Assembly (NCBI GenBank): GCA_021809435.1
Contig: JAKBAD010000006.1
Location: forward strand, 84,242 to 148,241
Direction of reading: 5' to 3'
DNA length: 64,000 nt
Origin: Pseudomonadota bacterium
GTDB taxonomy: Bacteria > Pseudomonadota > Alphaproteobacteria > Acetobacterales > Acetobacteraceae
A program made the translations under genes and the position numbers. Shown piece by piece: positions 8,375-16,389 of this stretch. Each line of letters begins with the position of its first letter. Position 1 is the stretch's first letter. The notes below the pieces were generated by a model that searched no databases, was not told the DNA's origin, and worked only from the letters and a program-made list of their open reading frames with translations.

Positions 8375-10392
8375 CCGCCATCCTCAACTCCTATGCCCTC
8401 GATGCCTGGTTTACCCCCAGCCAAGGCTTGACTACCATCCCCAGCGCCATAGATGGCCGCCCGGTGGCTCAAACCTCCACCCAGGGGCTCGATTTCGCCG
8501 CCATGGTCGCCCATGCCCGCGCCATTGGCGGCGCCAATCTGCGCGCGCTCACCTTCCATCAGCGCGCCGAGCGGCTCAAAGCCCTGGCCGTCCATCTCTC
8601 CGCCCATAAGGACGAGCTTTATGCCCTGTCCTTTGATACCGGCGCCACCAAGCGCGACCATTTCATCGATATCGACGGCGGCATCGGCACGCTCTACGCC
8701 TATGCCTCGCGCGGGCGCAAAGAGTTGCCCGCCGAGCGTTTCGTGGTCGAGGGGGCGACGGAGCCGCTCTCCAAAACGGGCAACTTCATTGGGCTGCATG
8801 TGCTCACCCCCCTCCAAGGTGTGGCGGTGCACATCAACGCCTTCAATTTCCCCTGCTGGGGCATGCTGGAAAAACTCGCGCCTGCCATTCTGGCCGGCGT
8901 GCCGGTCATCACCAAGCCCGCCACCGCCACCTCTTATGTCGCCGAGCGCGTGGTGCGTCTCATCATTCAATCGGGTATTCTGCCGCCAGGGGCGCTGCAA
9001 TTCATCTGTGGCGGGGTGGGGGATTTGCTCAGCCACCTCACCGGCCAGGATGTGCTCTCCTTCACCGGCTCGGCCGCGACCTCGCGGGCGCTGCGCGACC
9101 ATCCCACCGTGTCGCGCAATGCGGTCCGTTTCATCGCCGAGCGGGACTCCCTCAACGCCGCCGTGCTGGCTCCCGATGCCGTGCCCGGCACCCCGGAATT
9201 CGATTTGTTCATCAAAGAGGTCACCCGCGAGATGACCGTGAAAGCTGGCCAGAAATGTACCGCCATCCGCCGCATCATCGTACCCCGCGCGCTCGAGGCT
9301 GACATCACCGCCGCCCTGTCGGCGCAGCTCGCCAAATTCATCCCCGCCGATCCGCGCGCCGAAGATACCCGCATGGGCCCGCTGGCGAGCGTCGCCCAGC
9401 GCCAATCCGTCCAGGAGGCGCTCGCCGCGCTCACACGCGAGGCGGAGATTGTGTTCGGCGACCCCGCCAAAGCCCATGGCGCCTACATGCCACCCGTGCT
9501 GTTGCGCTGCGCCCACCCGCTCACCGCCACCGCCCCGCATGAGGTCGAGGCTTTTGGCCCCGTCGCCACCCTCATGGTCTATGACACGCTGGCGGATGCC
9601 CTCGCCCTGGTCGCCAAGGGCGAGGGGAGTCTCGTTGCCTCGGTCTACACCTACGATCCCGCTTACGCCGACACGCTGCTTTTCGGCATTGCCGCCTATC
9701 ACGGCCGCGTGCTGCTGCTTGACCGTGATTGCGCCAAAGACTCCACCGGCCATGGCTCGCCGCTGCCCGGTCTCATTCATGGCGGGCCGGGCAGGGCGGG
9801 GGGGGGCGAGGAAATGGGTGGCCTGCGCGGTGTGTTCCACTACATGCAGCGTGCCGCCCTGCAGGGGTCGCCCGCGCGGCTCGCAAGCCTCACGCGCACC
9901 TGGCTGCCCGGCGCCCCCGCGCCCGTCACGCCAGAGCACCCGTTCCGCCGTGATTACGACCATCTGCATGTGGGGGAGACGGTGCTCACCAAGCCGCGCA
10001 CCATCACGCTCGACGACATTGAGCATTTTGCCCATTTCACCGGCGATGAGTTCTACGCCCACATGGATGAACAGGCGGCCGCCGCCAATCCGTTCTTTCC
10101 TGGGCGCGTGGCGCATGGCTATTTGCTGCTCTCCTTCGCTGCGGGGTTGTTCGTCGATCCCGCGCCCGGCCCGCTGCTGGCCAATTACGGGCTCGATCAT
10201 CTGCGTTTCCTCAAGCCCGTTTCGCCGGGTGATTCCATCCGCGTGCGGCTCACGGTCAAGCGCAAATCCCCCGCCCGCCAGCCCGAATATGGAGAGGTAC
10301 GCTGGGATGTCGAGCTGTTCAATCAGCATGAGGAAACTGTCGCCCGCTACGAACTGCTGACCATGAGCGCCCGTGCGCGCCATGCTGGATAA
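8371..10392 (+). CDS. paaZ: Oxepin-CoA hydrolase / 3-oxo-5,6-dehydrosuberyl-CoA semialdehyde dehydrogenase PaaZ
   Basis: Bifunctional ring-opening enzyme. The N-terminal aldehyde dehydrogenase domain has general base Glu257 (RFIAERDSLNAAV) and nucleophile Cys296 (VKAGQKCTAIRR). The C-terminal MaoC-like hydratase domain, from about 540, has Asp559 and His564 in GDEFYAHMDE. These positions differ by only one or two residues from the known E. coli catalytic residues. 673 residues, usual length 680. The ATG at 8371 overlaps the upstream stop (ATGA). An in-frame extension to 8233 exists but lies inside the upstream gene. Last gene of the operon. Confidence 0.95.
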   Translation: MTAILNSYALDAWFTPSQGLTTIPSAIDGRPVAQTSTQGLDFAAMVAHARAIGGANLRALTFHQRAERLKALAVHLSAHKDELYALSFDTGATKRDHFIDIDGGIGTLYAYASRGRKELPAERFVVEGATEPLSKTGNFIGLHVLTPLQGVAVHINAFNFPCWGMLEKLAPAILAGVPVITKPATATSYVAERVVRLIIQSGILPPGALQFICGGVGDLLSHLTGQDVLSFTGSAATSRALRDHPTVSRNAVRFIAERDSLNAAVLAPDAVPGTPEFDLFIKEVTREMTVKAGQKCTAIRRIIVPRALEADITAALSAQLAKFIPADPRAEDTRMGPLASVAQRQSVQEALAALTREAEIVFGDPAKAHGAYMPPVLLRCAHPLTATAPHEVEAFGPVATLMVYDTLADALALVAKGEGSLVASVYTYDPAYADTLLFGIAAYHGRVLLLDRDCAKDSTGHGSPLPGLIHGGPGRAGGGEEMGGLRGVFHYMQRAALQGSPARLASLTRTWLPGAPAPVTPEHPFRRDYDHLHVGETVLTKPRTITLDDIEHFAHFTGDEFYAHMDEQAAAANPFFPGRVAHGYLLLSFAAGLFVDPAPGPLLANYGLDHLRFLKPVSPGDSIRVRLTVKRKSPARQPEYGEVRWDVELFNQHEETVARYELLTMSARARHAG

Positions 10393-10441
10393 TTCGCGGC
10401 GAAACCGGTGAGCGCGGGCAAGTATCTGGCGCGTGCTCATC

Positions 10442-10456
10442 ATAACTAACGGTTAT
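10442..10456. promoter_or_regulatory. Small palindrome upstream of the FAD monooxygenase gene
   Basis: ATAAC-taacg-GTTAT inverted repeat about 100 bases before the monooxygenase start and just before a TTGACC element at 10464 that could be a -35 box. Its position suits a MarR- or GntR-type operator, but the arms are only five bases and no cognate regulator is adjacent. Confidence 0.3.
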
Positions 10457-10555
10457 ACTGTCCTTGACCGCCCGTGCATTGCCGCGCATGCCGCCCCGCC
10501 CCTACTCTGGCCACACATGCCCAACAAAAATCCGCATGAATCCAGAGGAGTGTTC

Positions 10556-11770
10556 ATGACCACCAGCGATCTCAACATCGCCATCATTGGCGCCGGCATT
10601 GGCGGCCTTACCTTGGCGCTCGCCCTGCGCCGCCATGGCATAGGCGTCACGCTCTATGAGCAAACCGCCGAGCTGCGCGAGGTCGGCGCCGCCGTGGCGC
10701 TCTCGGCCAACGCCACCCGCTTCTACGACCGTATTGGCCTGCGCCCCGCGTTCGATGCCGTCTGCGCCAATATTTCCACCCTCATCTACCGTGATGGCCG
10801 CACGGGCGCTGAAATCGGCCGTCAAAGCGGCACACCCAGCTATGAGCATCAGTTCGGTGCCTGCTACTGGGGCATCCACCGCGCGCATTTGCAAGCCATC
10901 CTTTCCCAGGCCGTGGGCATGGCTCATATCCGCCTCAGCAAGCGCCTGTCGGGCCTGCAGGATCAGGGGCGCGAGGTGGTGCTCACCTTCGAAGACGGCG
11001 ACAGTGCCAAGGCCGATCTGGTGATCGGCGCGGATGGGGCGCGCTCGCTCGTCCGCCGCTATTTGCTGGGCTATGATGACGCGCTCTATTCCGGCTGTTC
11101 CGGCTTTCGCGGCATCGTCGCGCCCGAGGCGCTCAAATTATTGCCCGACCGCGAGGCCATCCAGTTCTGGATGGGGCCGTCGGGCCATTTGCTGCATTAC
11201 CCCATTGGCAATGGCGACCAGAATTTCCTGCTCGTCGAGCGCCAGCCCTCGCCCTGGCCGGTGCGCGAGTGGGTCATGCCCGCCACGCCGGGCGAGCAGC
11301 TCCGCCATTTCGCCAACTGGCATCCAGCGGTCGTTGAAATGATCAGCGCCGTACCAACCAGCCAGCGCTGGGGCCTGTTCCACCGCCCGCCCTTGGGCCG
11401 TTGGACGCGCGGGCGCATCACCCTGCTGGGCGATGCCGCCCATGCCCTGGTGCCTCATCATGGGCAGGGGGCCAACCAATCCATCGAAGACGCGGTGGTG
11501 CTGGCTGAGAGTCTGGCCAGCCATGGCACGGGGCAATGGGCTGCCGCGCTTGAACATTATGAACACCAGCGCCGGGGGCGTACCCGCAAGGTGCAATATG
11601 CCTCCATCTCCACCGCCGATATGCTCCACCTGCCAGACGGCCCCGCCGCCACCGCCCGCAACGTCCGCTTCGCCAGCCACGAGCACATGCTCCACCATCT
11701 CGGTTGGATCCATGAGTTCGACCCCGCCACAGATACCCCCACCGAACGCCAGGGCGGCACCTGGCTCTAA
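10556..11770 (+). CDS. FAD-dependent monooxygenase, salicylate-hydroxylase-like
   Basis: Group A flavoprotein monooxygenase that would use NAD(P)H and O2 to hydroxylate an aromatic ring. It shows the N-terminal GxGxxG FAD fold (IIGAGIGGLTLALALRR), the middle DG motif (VIGADGARSLVRR) and the C-terminal GD motif (LLGDAAHALVPHHGQGANQS). 404 residues. The start at 10556 has AGAGGAG 7 bases upstream. It resembles salicylate, 3-hydroxybenzoate 6- or 6-hydroxynicotinate hydroxylases; the exact substrate cannot be read from sequence. It sits alone after the paa operon with its own intergenic region, so it may serve a different aromatic branch. Confidence 0.85.
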   Translation: MTTSDLNIAIIGAGIGGLTLALALRRHGIGVTLYEQTAELREVGAAVALSANATRFYDRIGLRPAFDAVCANISTLIYRDGRTGAEIGRQSGTPSYEHQFGACYWGIHRAHLQAILSQAVGMAHIRLSKRLSGLQDQGREVVLTFEDGDSAKADLVIGADGARSLVRRYLLGYDDALYSGCSGFRGIVAPEALKLLPDREAIQFWMGPSGHLLHYPIGNGDQNFLLVERQPSPWPVREWVMPATPGEQLRHFANWHPAVVEMISAVPTSQRWGLFHRPPLGRWTRGRITLLGDAAHALVPHHGQGANQSIEDAVVLAESLASHGTGQWAAALEHYEHQRRGRTRKVQYASISTADMLHLPDGPAATARNVRFASHEHMLHHLGWIHEFDPATDTPTERQGGTWL

Positions 11771-11823
11771 CCTTAGCTGATGCGGGCCGTCCCCTTACCC
11801 CGTACGGCTTTGCCAACAACAAA

Positions 11824-11851
11824 GCGGAGACTTGCCGCCACAAGTCTTCGC
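11824..11851 (-). terminator. Probable terminator at the end of the amyloid-like operon
   Basis: Inverted repeat GCGGAGACTTG / CAAGTCTTCGC with a 6-base loop and one mismatch. Read on the minus strand the stem is followed by CTTTGTTGTT, a modest T-rich tail. It lies 28 bases beyond the stop at 11879 and would end the minus-strand cluster; it could also act on the monooxygenase transcript. Confidence 0.5.
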
Positions 11852-11878
11852 CTGCCATTCAGCATATTTGGGTGGAGG

Positions 11879-12265
11879 TTACTGCACGGCGCCGTTCACG
11901 GTCAGGGTGGAGGCGCCATCCATCGCGCCTGAGTTGGCCGCCGGCGCAGGCTTCATCTCGTCCCACAAAATCACGCTGCCGGCGGGCGTAAGTCCGCCAC
12001 CTATGTCGGGCCCGTGCAGTGCCCCGCCCTTGATTTGTGACATGTCGCCATCGGGCAACGGCACCAGCGTCAGCGCCGCCACCTCGTCAACAGACGCCGG
12101 CCGCGGCCAAGCGGGCCGCGCCAGGGACAGGCACAACACCAGCCCGATCAGCCCCGGGAGCGCTAAAATATGGGCCATATCGCGCACCGGCGCCTCGATC
12201 GCCGATAGCCGCCGCCGCCAGGCGGGTTTTGGTCTATGCGGCGTTAAAAAATGCGGTCCCATCAT
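11879..12265 (-). CDS. Small secreted or membrane-anchored protein with Gly-Gly motif (amyloid-like cluster)
   Basis: Not recognised as a named family. 128 residues with an arginine-rich N-terminus and one hydrophobic segment at about 31-50 (signal anchor or signal peptide). DMSQIKGG follows at 74-81, then a short Gly/Ala-rich tail ending STLTVNGAVQ. The motif closely matches DLGTIRGG and QLSAMRGG in two sister proteins of the cluster and looks like the double-glycine cleavage site of C39 peptidases. Start ATG at 12265 shares a base with the stop of the preceding gene (TGATG), so the two are translationally coupled. Role is inferred: a substrate or accessory of the C39 peptidase at 12839. Confidence 0.6.
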   Translation of the reverse strand: MMGPHFLTPHRPKPAWRRRLSAIEAPVRDMAHILALPGLIGLVLCLSLARPAWPRPASVDEVAALTLVPLPDGDMSQIKGGALHGPDIGGGLTPAGSVILWDEMKPAPAANSGAMDGASTLTVNGAVQ

Positions 12266-12816
12266 CAGAAAATACCATTTCCGTAGGTTATGCCGGTTTG
12301 CAGAACCGATAATGACCGTGCCTGGGTTAACATCTGGCTCATTCCCGTCACGCCAACGGTCATGGTCGTGGCAAGGCCGATCAGCGCGTTGTTCGCCTGG
12401 TTGGTCACCAGATTCTGGACCCCGGCGCCCAGCACGGTGCTGATAACGGTTTGCCCGCCATTGCTGATGCTCGAGAAGGTCACGCTGCTTCCCGCCGGAG
12501 GGGTATAGGTGGTGGTGCCGCCGGCATCGCTTACCGTTACCGGCAGGGCGGCGCCGGTGAGAAAGGTGGTTGGCACCAGAATGCTCTGCACCACAATGCC
12601 GTTCACGGTGTCGATCTGCTGAAACCCAAACGAGATCGACAAGGCTGGGGAGATGTCAAAGCCACCTCTGATGGTCCCAAGATCGCCGGTGGCGATGACG
12701 GCGTTGGCCAACCCCAGAGCGGCCACGCTCGGTGGCGGTTCGGCTCTGGCGGGTGCCGCCATGAGAGGGGCGAGCAACAGGGGCGCCAGCCCCATTCGGT
12801 ACAAAAAATCGGTCAT
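12265..12816 (-). CDS. Secreted amyloid-like protein with Gly-Gly motif
   Basis: 183 residues. A clear Sec signal peptide ends near residue 25 (PLMAAPARA). DLGTIRGG follows at 45-52, 27 residues after the likely signal cleavage site. The mature part is rich in Ser, Thr, Val, Gly and Asn and carries ISTVLGAGVQN-LVTNQANNALIG at 125-147, similar in spacing to segments of the proteins at 13557 and 14000. Function unknown. The pattern suggests a beta-rich exported polymer subunit or nucleator processed by the neighbouring C39 peptidase. GGAG lies about 10 bases upstream of the ATG. Second to last gene of the minus-strand run. Confidence 0.62.
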   Translation of the reverse strand: MTDFLYRMGLAPLLLAPLMAAPARAEPPPSVAALGLANAVIATGDLGTIRGGFDISPALSISFGFQQIDTVNGIVVQSILVPTTFLTGAALPVTVSDAGGTTTYTPPAGSSVTFSSISNGGQTVISTVLGAGVQNLVTNQANNALIGLATTMTVGVTGMSQMLTQARSLSVLQTGITYGNGIF

Positions 12817-12838
12817 GTCACCAAACTCCGGTTGGTGG

Positions 12839-13537
12839 TCAAAACAGATTGGGGTTGGCCACGTTCACCTGCTCCAGGCTGGCCAGAGTGAGTGTGAACC
12901 GGCCCAGATCGAGCGGTGAGTCAGGTTGGCCCGCCCAATCCTGCCCGTTATTGAACCCCGCCCTGGCCGTGGGCAGATCGGAGAGGATGATGAAAAATAT
13001 CCCCGTCCATTGACGGTTGAAGGCTTCGGCCTCGACACTGCGCAGACCGAGCGCCGGGTCGGCCAGCAGCACCTCGCCGTCGCGGATGCCCCGCAAAACC
13101 ACGAAATGCTTGAACCCCCGCTCATTGATCAGCACGATCGCCGGCACCCTGACTTCGGCCACTTTTGTCAGCGGGGCACGAAACCCGCCCGAGGGGATGC
13201 CGTGGCGCGTGAGATAATTTTTCATATCCAGCAGCGAAAAGCCCGCTTGCTGAATGGCGCTCTGGTCGCCGTTCAGGAACATATCGGTGAATACCGAACT
13301 CTCCGTTTCTGGAATATGATAGGTAAACAGAAGCAAGGTGGCGAGCGCGGCCGATCCGCACGAGAAATCATATTTCTGCTGGATGGTGGTGGCGAATTTT
13401 CGTGCCTCGAAGCTTTGCACTTTAATCGTTGCCGCGCCACCATCGGTGGAGAGTGGGGTAAACGCAACCTGACCAGCCGTGGCGGCCATGGGCATGCTTG
13501 TCGCCAGCCCCGTAATGAATAGCCGCCTGGTTGTCAT
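12839..13537 (-). CDS. Exported C39-family peptidase (FapD-like)
   Basis: Papain-like C39 peptidase domain without an attached ABC transporter. The oxyanion Gln54 and nucleophile Cys60 lie in QKYDFSCGSAALATLL, His144 in GFKHFVVLRG and Asp160 in LLADPALGLR, completing the catalytic triad. The N-terminus TRRLFITGLATSMPMAATA is a signal peptide with twin arginines, so the enzyme may be exported by Tat or Sec and act in the periplasm. 232 residues, similar to FapD of Pseudomonas functional-amyloid operons, which also sits among amyloid subunits and an outer-membrane channel. GGAGA lies 6 bases before the ATG. C39 enzymes normally cut after Gly-Gly; three neighbours have such a site. Confidence 0.85.
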   Translation of the reverse strand: MTTRRLFITGLATSMPMAATAGQVAFTPLSTDGGAATIKVQSFEARKFATTIQQKYDFSCGSAALATLLLFTYHIPETESSVFTDMFLNGDQSAIQQAGFSLLDMKNYLTRHGIPSGGFRAPLTKVAEVRVPAIVLINERGFKHFVVLRGIRDGEVLLADPALGLRSVEAEAFNRQWTGIFFIILSDLPTARAGFNNGQDWAGQPDSPLDLGRFTLTLASLEQVNVANPNLF

Positions 13538-13556
13538 TTGCCGGTCTCCTGGTATT

Positions 13557-13904
13557 TCATTGAACGGCGATATTGATCGTCATGCTGCTTTGCAGTAGCG
13601 CGTTATTGCCGGTATTTTGCAGCACCGTGGTCAGGCCGGTATTATTATTCACCGACTGATTGTTGGAAATTCCGCCGGTCACCGAGTTGTTGGCGCTGTT
13701 GCCGGTATCGATGCCGATATTCACAGAGGAAGCCACGAACGTTCCACCGCGCATGGCCGAGAGTTGGGCGGCGTTGACCGCCGAGCCGCCAAGGCTGGCC
13801 AGCGGATCGTTGCTTGTGTCTCCAGCCCCCGCGGCGCGCACGGGCCCCGCCACCAGAACCGCCGCCAAGCTCACGGCGGCAATACTATAAAATTTTATAG
13901 TCAT
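13557..13904 (-). CDS. Secreted amyloid-like small protein with Gly-Gly motif and Asn-rich repeat
   Basis: 115 residues. A Sec signal peptide ends near residue 24 (VAGPVRA). QLSAMRGG is at 47-54. The rest is Asn/Ser/Gly-rich and ends with TVLQNTGNNALLQSS at 93-107 and MTINIAVQ, a pattern seen in proteins that assemble as beta-rich fibres. The start at 13904 is preceded by GGGAG at 5 bases; further ATGs upstream in frame lie outside the ribosome-binding context. It lies 19 bases upstream of the C39 peptidase gene, so they are probably co-transcribed. Candidate fibre subunit, by inference. Confidence 0.65.
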   Translation of the reverse strand: MTIKFYSIAAVSLAAVLVAGPVRAAGAGDTSNDPLASLGGSAVNAAQLSAMRGGTFVASSVNIGIDTGNSANNSVTGGISNNQSVNNNTGLTTVLQNTGNNALLQSSMTINIAVQ

Positions 13905-13999
13905 TGGCATCTCCCGCATCGAATCAGGGGTGTCTTGCCAAGCGGTCACCGCATGGCGCGGGTGGCGCCATGCGGTTTCCGGTTTGGCGGTGCCGCTGC

Positions 14000-14563
14000 T
14001 CAGAAGCTGCCAAATCCCGTGCCGCCGCTGACATAAGAGCCAAGCGCCACAGAGTTTTGCTGCAACGAGGCGAGGCCGGTGCTCTGCTCAACGGTGCTGA
14101 TGCCGGTGCTGCTGTTATTGGCATAGCTCATATTGGCGTTGCCGCTATTGATCGAACCACCACCAGCGCCGCCCGGCCCCCAGGGATGGCTGTCGCCACC
14201 GCTGCTGCCCACCGAGAAGGTCATCTTGCCAACCGCGCCGCTATTGCCGGAATTGGCGAGCGTAATGGTCTGGTGGGTGTCGGTCTTGGTGAAGGCGAGC
14301 GACGTGTTGCCAACGTCGGTCAGGGTCTTCGTGATGTCGGTCGTGGTCGATGAGCTCAATGTGTTGCCATTGGCATTGAGCGAGGTGCCGCCCGTGGTGG
14401 CGGCGCTGCTTTCGCCGTTACTCAAGGCGTTTTGTACCGGCGAGGCCACGGAAGAGGTCGATGGCCCGCCGCCGTTGCCCTGCCCGCCAGGCCCGCCATC
14501 CGCGAGCGCCGCGCCGCCGAGGAACAGGAACGCCGCACAGCTGGAAAGAAAGATATTACGCAT
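14000..14563 (-). CDS. Secreted Gly/Ser/Asn-rich amyloid-like protein
   Basis: 187 residues with a signal peptide cleaved near residue 21 (LFLGGAALA). The mature chain is very rich in Gly, Ser, Thr and Asn, with a glycine-rich hinge (WGPGGAGGGS) and a C-terminal block GISTVEQSTGLASLQQNS at 154-171. That block matches the TVxQxxGxxxxLQ pattern of the protein at 13557. No exact [LM]xx[IM][KR]GG site is present, unlike its three sisters. Start ATG at 14563 has GGAGG at 7 bases. First gene of the minus-strand cluster, reading away from the outer-membrane barrel gene. Probably the largest subunit of the putative fibre; no enzymatic motif seen. Confidence 0.62.
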   Translation of the reverse strand: MRNIFLSSCAAFLFLGGAALADGGPGGQGNGGGPSTSSVASPVQNALSNGESSAATTGGTSLNANGNTLSSSTTTDITKTLTDVGNTSLAFTKTDTHQTITLANSGNSGAVGKMTFSVGSSGGDSHPWGPGGAGGGSINSGNANMSYANNSSTGISTVEQSTGLASLQQNSVALGSYVSGGTGFGSF

Positions 14564-14889
14564 GATGATACCTCCGATAAATATGTTGACCTGTCTTAGT
14601 CTTGGAATTCTTGGATCCCGAATGACGGCTGATGGGCCAGCCAGTCACGCTGGGGTCAGAGCAAACGCCGTGCCAAAACCAGGAAAAATCAAATTTACTA
14701 AATTATATCATGCATTTTTCAAGTGCTATTCACGTAGCGTGAAAAGCTTGATGGTGAGGTATATTTCGTAACGCGCGTCACCATATGCTGTAACAGTGTT
14801 ACAGGTTTACAACATAAATCGGTTCTGTAAGGGAATTTATTTGCAAATATCAGCAAAATATGGATGATGCGAAAAAAAAGGAGCGCGTC
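14564..14889. promoter_or_regulatory. AT-rich divergent control region of the amyloid-like cluster, with perfect palindrome 14788-14804
   Basis: About 325 bases without a gene between divergent transcripts, clearly richer in A and T than its surroundings. It contains the perfect palindrome CTGTAACA-g-TGTTACAG at 14788-14804, about 86 bases before the barrel gene start. The outer arms CTGTAA/TTACAG resemble lux-type boxes, but the spacing is one base longer than in the classical box. No regulator gene for it is adjacent. Function as an operator is inference. Confidence 0.55.
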
Positions 14890-16311
14890 ATGTCGAAAAT
14901 GCCCTTTATTTCTTCATGTAATAAAAATCATAAAATTAATATGAAGCGTGAATTGCGGTGTTTTAATGATTCCGCGAATGCCGATTATCTTTCATCGGCC
15001 AACTTATTTGGTAACAAACAAATTATCCCACGTGTGGCATGGCTGGCCTTGGCTGTGGTGGGGCTCGGCGCCGCGCCTGCTTATGCCGATTCCGATTCCG
15101 CAAGCCTCGACCGTCTCAAGGCCTCGGTCGCCGCGCAGCAAGCCAAGCTCCAGCAGGAGGAGTTGCAACTCGAGCAGCAATCGCTGGAACTCGACCAGCA
15201 GCAATCCCTGCTCGATCATGAAATGGCCACTCTGCGTGGCGCGGGCGACACAGATGAAAAGCGCGCCGTACAATCCAAGCCTGTCCCCGAGGTGCAGTCC
15301 GTAGGCGCCGAGCAGCAGCAGCAGCAGCAGCAGGAGCAGGAGCGCCAAACCACCGTGATTTTGCAATCCTCCACGGCCTTGTCGGGCACCAGCGGCGTGC
15401 TCACACCCAAAGGGCAGCTCGTTGTAGATCCGGCAGTTGAGTATGATTACTGGACCCAGAATCAGCTCAACCTCAATGGCTTCACCATCATTCCCGGCAT
15501 CACGCTGGGTAATATCTACATATCGCGCGTTGATCAGCATTATCTCATGCCCAGCCTCACCGCCCGCTATGGCCTCACCGACCGGCTGGAGCTCAACATC
15601 AAACTGCCCTTCGTGGCCGGCTTTGGCTCGACCACCGCCCAGCAGGCCGGGCCCTCGGCACAGCCACTCACCACCAGCCCCACGGCCGCCTATATCGGCG
15701 ATGTGCAGCTTGGCGCGGCTTACCAGTTCAATAGCGGCGCCAATGGCTGGCCTGTGCTGGTGGGTAATCTCACGTTCAAAACCGCTACCGGCCGCAGCCC
15801 TTACGATGTCCCCATCTATACCGCCCAGAACCAGAGCAACGCCCTGCTCGATGGCTTGCCCAAGCAGCTGCCCACCGGCACCGGGTTCTACGCGCTTGAA
15901 CCCAGCCTTTCTGTATTCTACCCCACAGCCCCTGGGGTCATTTTTGGCAATATTCAATATATTTATAATTTCAGCCGCTCCTTCACGATCGCCAATCCTG
16001 GCGGTGGGCCTGGCAGCAAGGATCGGCTGGCGCCTGGCATGGCGATCGCGGCAACTTTTGGCCTGGGCTTTGCCCTTAACGACAAAACCTCCATGACGCT
16101 GAGCTACCAGGAGGAACATGTCTTCGGTGCCTCCGTCAACGGCCAGTCGCTGGCGGGTTCGGCCTATGATTTTGGCACCCTCAATTTCGGCCTTGGCTAC
16201 CAGCTATCTCCGCGCACCAACCTCAATTTGGGGGTTGGTATCGGTGTTGGCCCCTACGCTCCGGCCGCTAAAATCCTCATCGAAATTCCCATCCGGTTCG
16301 ACGCGCTCTGA
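14890..16311 (+). CDS. Outer-membrane beta-barrel with N-terminal coiled coil and polyGln (FapF-like transporter)
   Basis: 473 residues. A long N-terminal leader (about 66 residues, hydrophobic core PRVAWLALAVVGLGAAPAYA) is followed by a Leu/Gln/Glu coiled coil at about 72-118, seven consecutive glutamines at 142-148, then a C-terminal barrel of alternating aromatic strands ending EIPIRFDAL. VLTPKGQLVVDPAVEYDYWT and the LTARYGLTDRLELNIKLPF strand pair are typical of Fap-type outer-membrane transporters, in which the coiled coil forms a periplasmic plug. Divergent from the C39/small-protein genes. Start at 14890 chosen for AAGGAG at 7 bases; ATG at 14860 or 14941 are alternatives. Likely the secretion channel for the small proteins. 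Confidence 0.75.
   Translation: MSKMPFISSCNKNHKINMKRELRCFNDSANADYLSSANLFGNKQIIPRVAWLALAVVGLGAAPAYADSDSASLDRLKASVAAQQAKLQQEELQLEQQSLELDQQQSLLDHEMATLRGAGDTDEKRAVQSKPVPEVQSVGAEQQQQQQQEQERQTTVILQSSTALSGTSGVLTPKGQLVVDPAVEYDYWTQNQLNLNGFTIIPGITLGNIYISRVDQHYLMPSLTARYGLTDRLELNIKLPFVAGFGSTTAQQAGPSAQPLTTSPTAAYIGDVQLGAAYQFNSGANGWPVLVGNLTFKTATGRSPYDVPIYTAQNQSNALLDGLPKQLPTGTGFYALEPSLSVFYPTAPGVIFGNIQYIYNFSRSFTIANPGGGPGSKDRLAPGMAIAATFGLGFALNDKTSMTLSYQEEHVFGASVNGQSLAGSAYDFGTLNFGLGYQLSPRTNLNLGVGIGVGPYAPAAKILIEIPIRFDAL
15313..15333 (+). repeat. (CAG)7 trinucleotide tract encoding polyglutamine
   Basis: Seven perfect CAG units inside the barrel gene, between coiled coil and barrel, followed by GAG-CAG-GAG. A slippage-prone tract of this kind can change length by whole codons without shifting frame. 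Confidence 0.85.
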
Positions 16312-16389
16312 GGCCGCGGCCAAAAATCCTTGGCGCCGGGCGGTGGGCGCGTTAGGCTGGGCAAAAACCAGCCGGGGAAACGATCTGCC

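Noticed and set aside
8200..10443. 747-codon open frame on the minus strand opposite paaZ
   Set aside because: It is an antisense shadow of a very GC-rich gene: no family features, His/Gly/Gln-rich composition, and it spans the boundaries of three real genes.
15313..15333. CAG repeats considered as part of a CRISPR or satellite array
   Set aside because: Trinucleotide units inside a coding frame without spacers; simply a polyglutamine tract.
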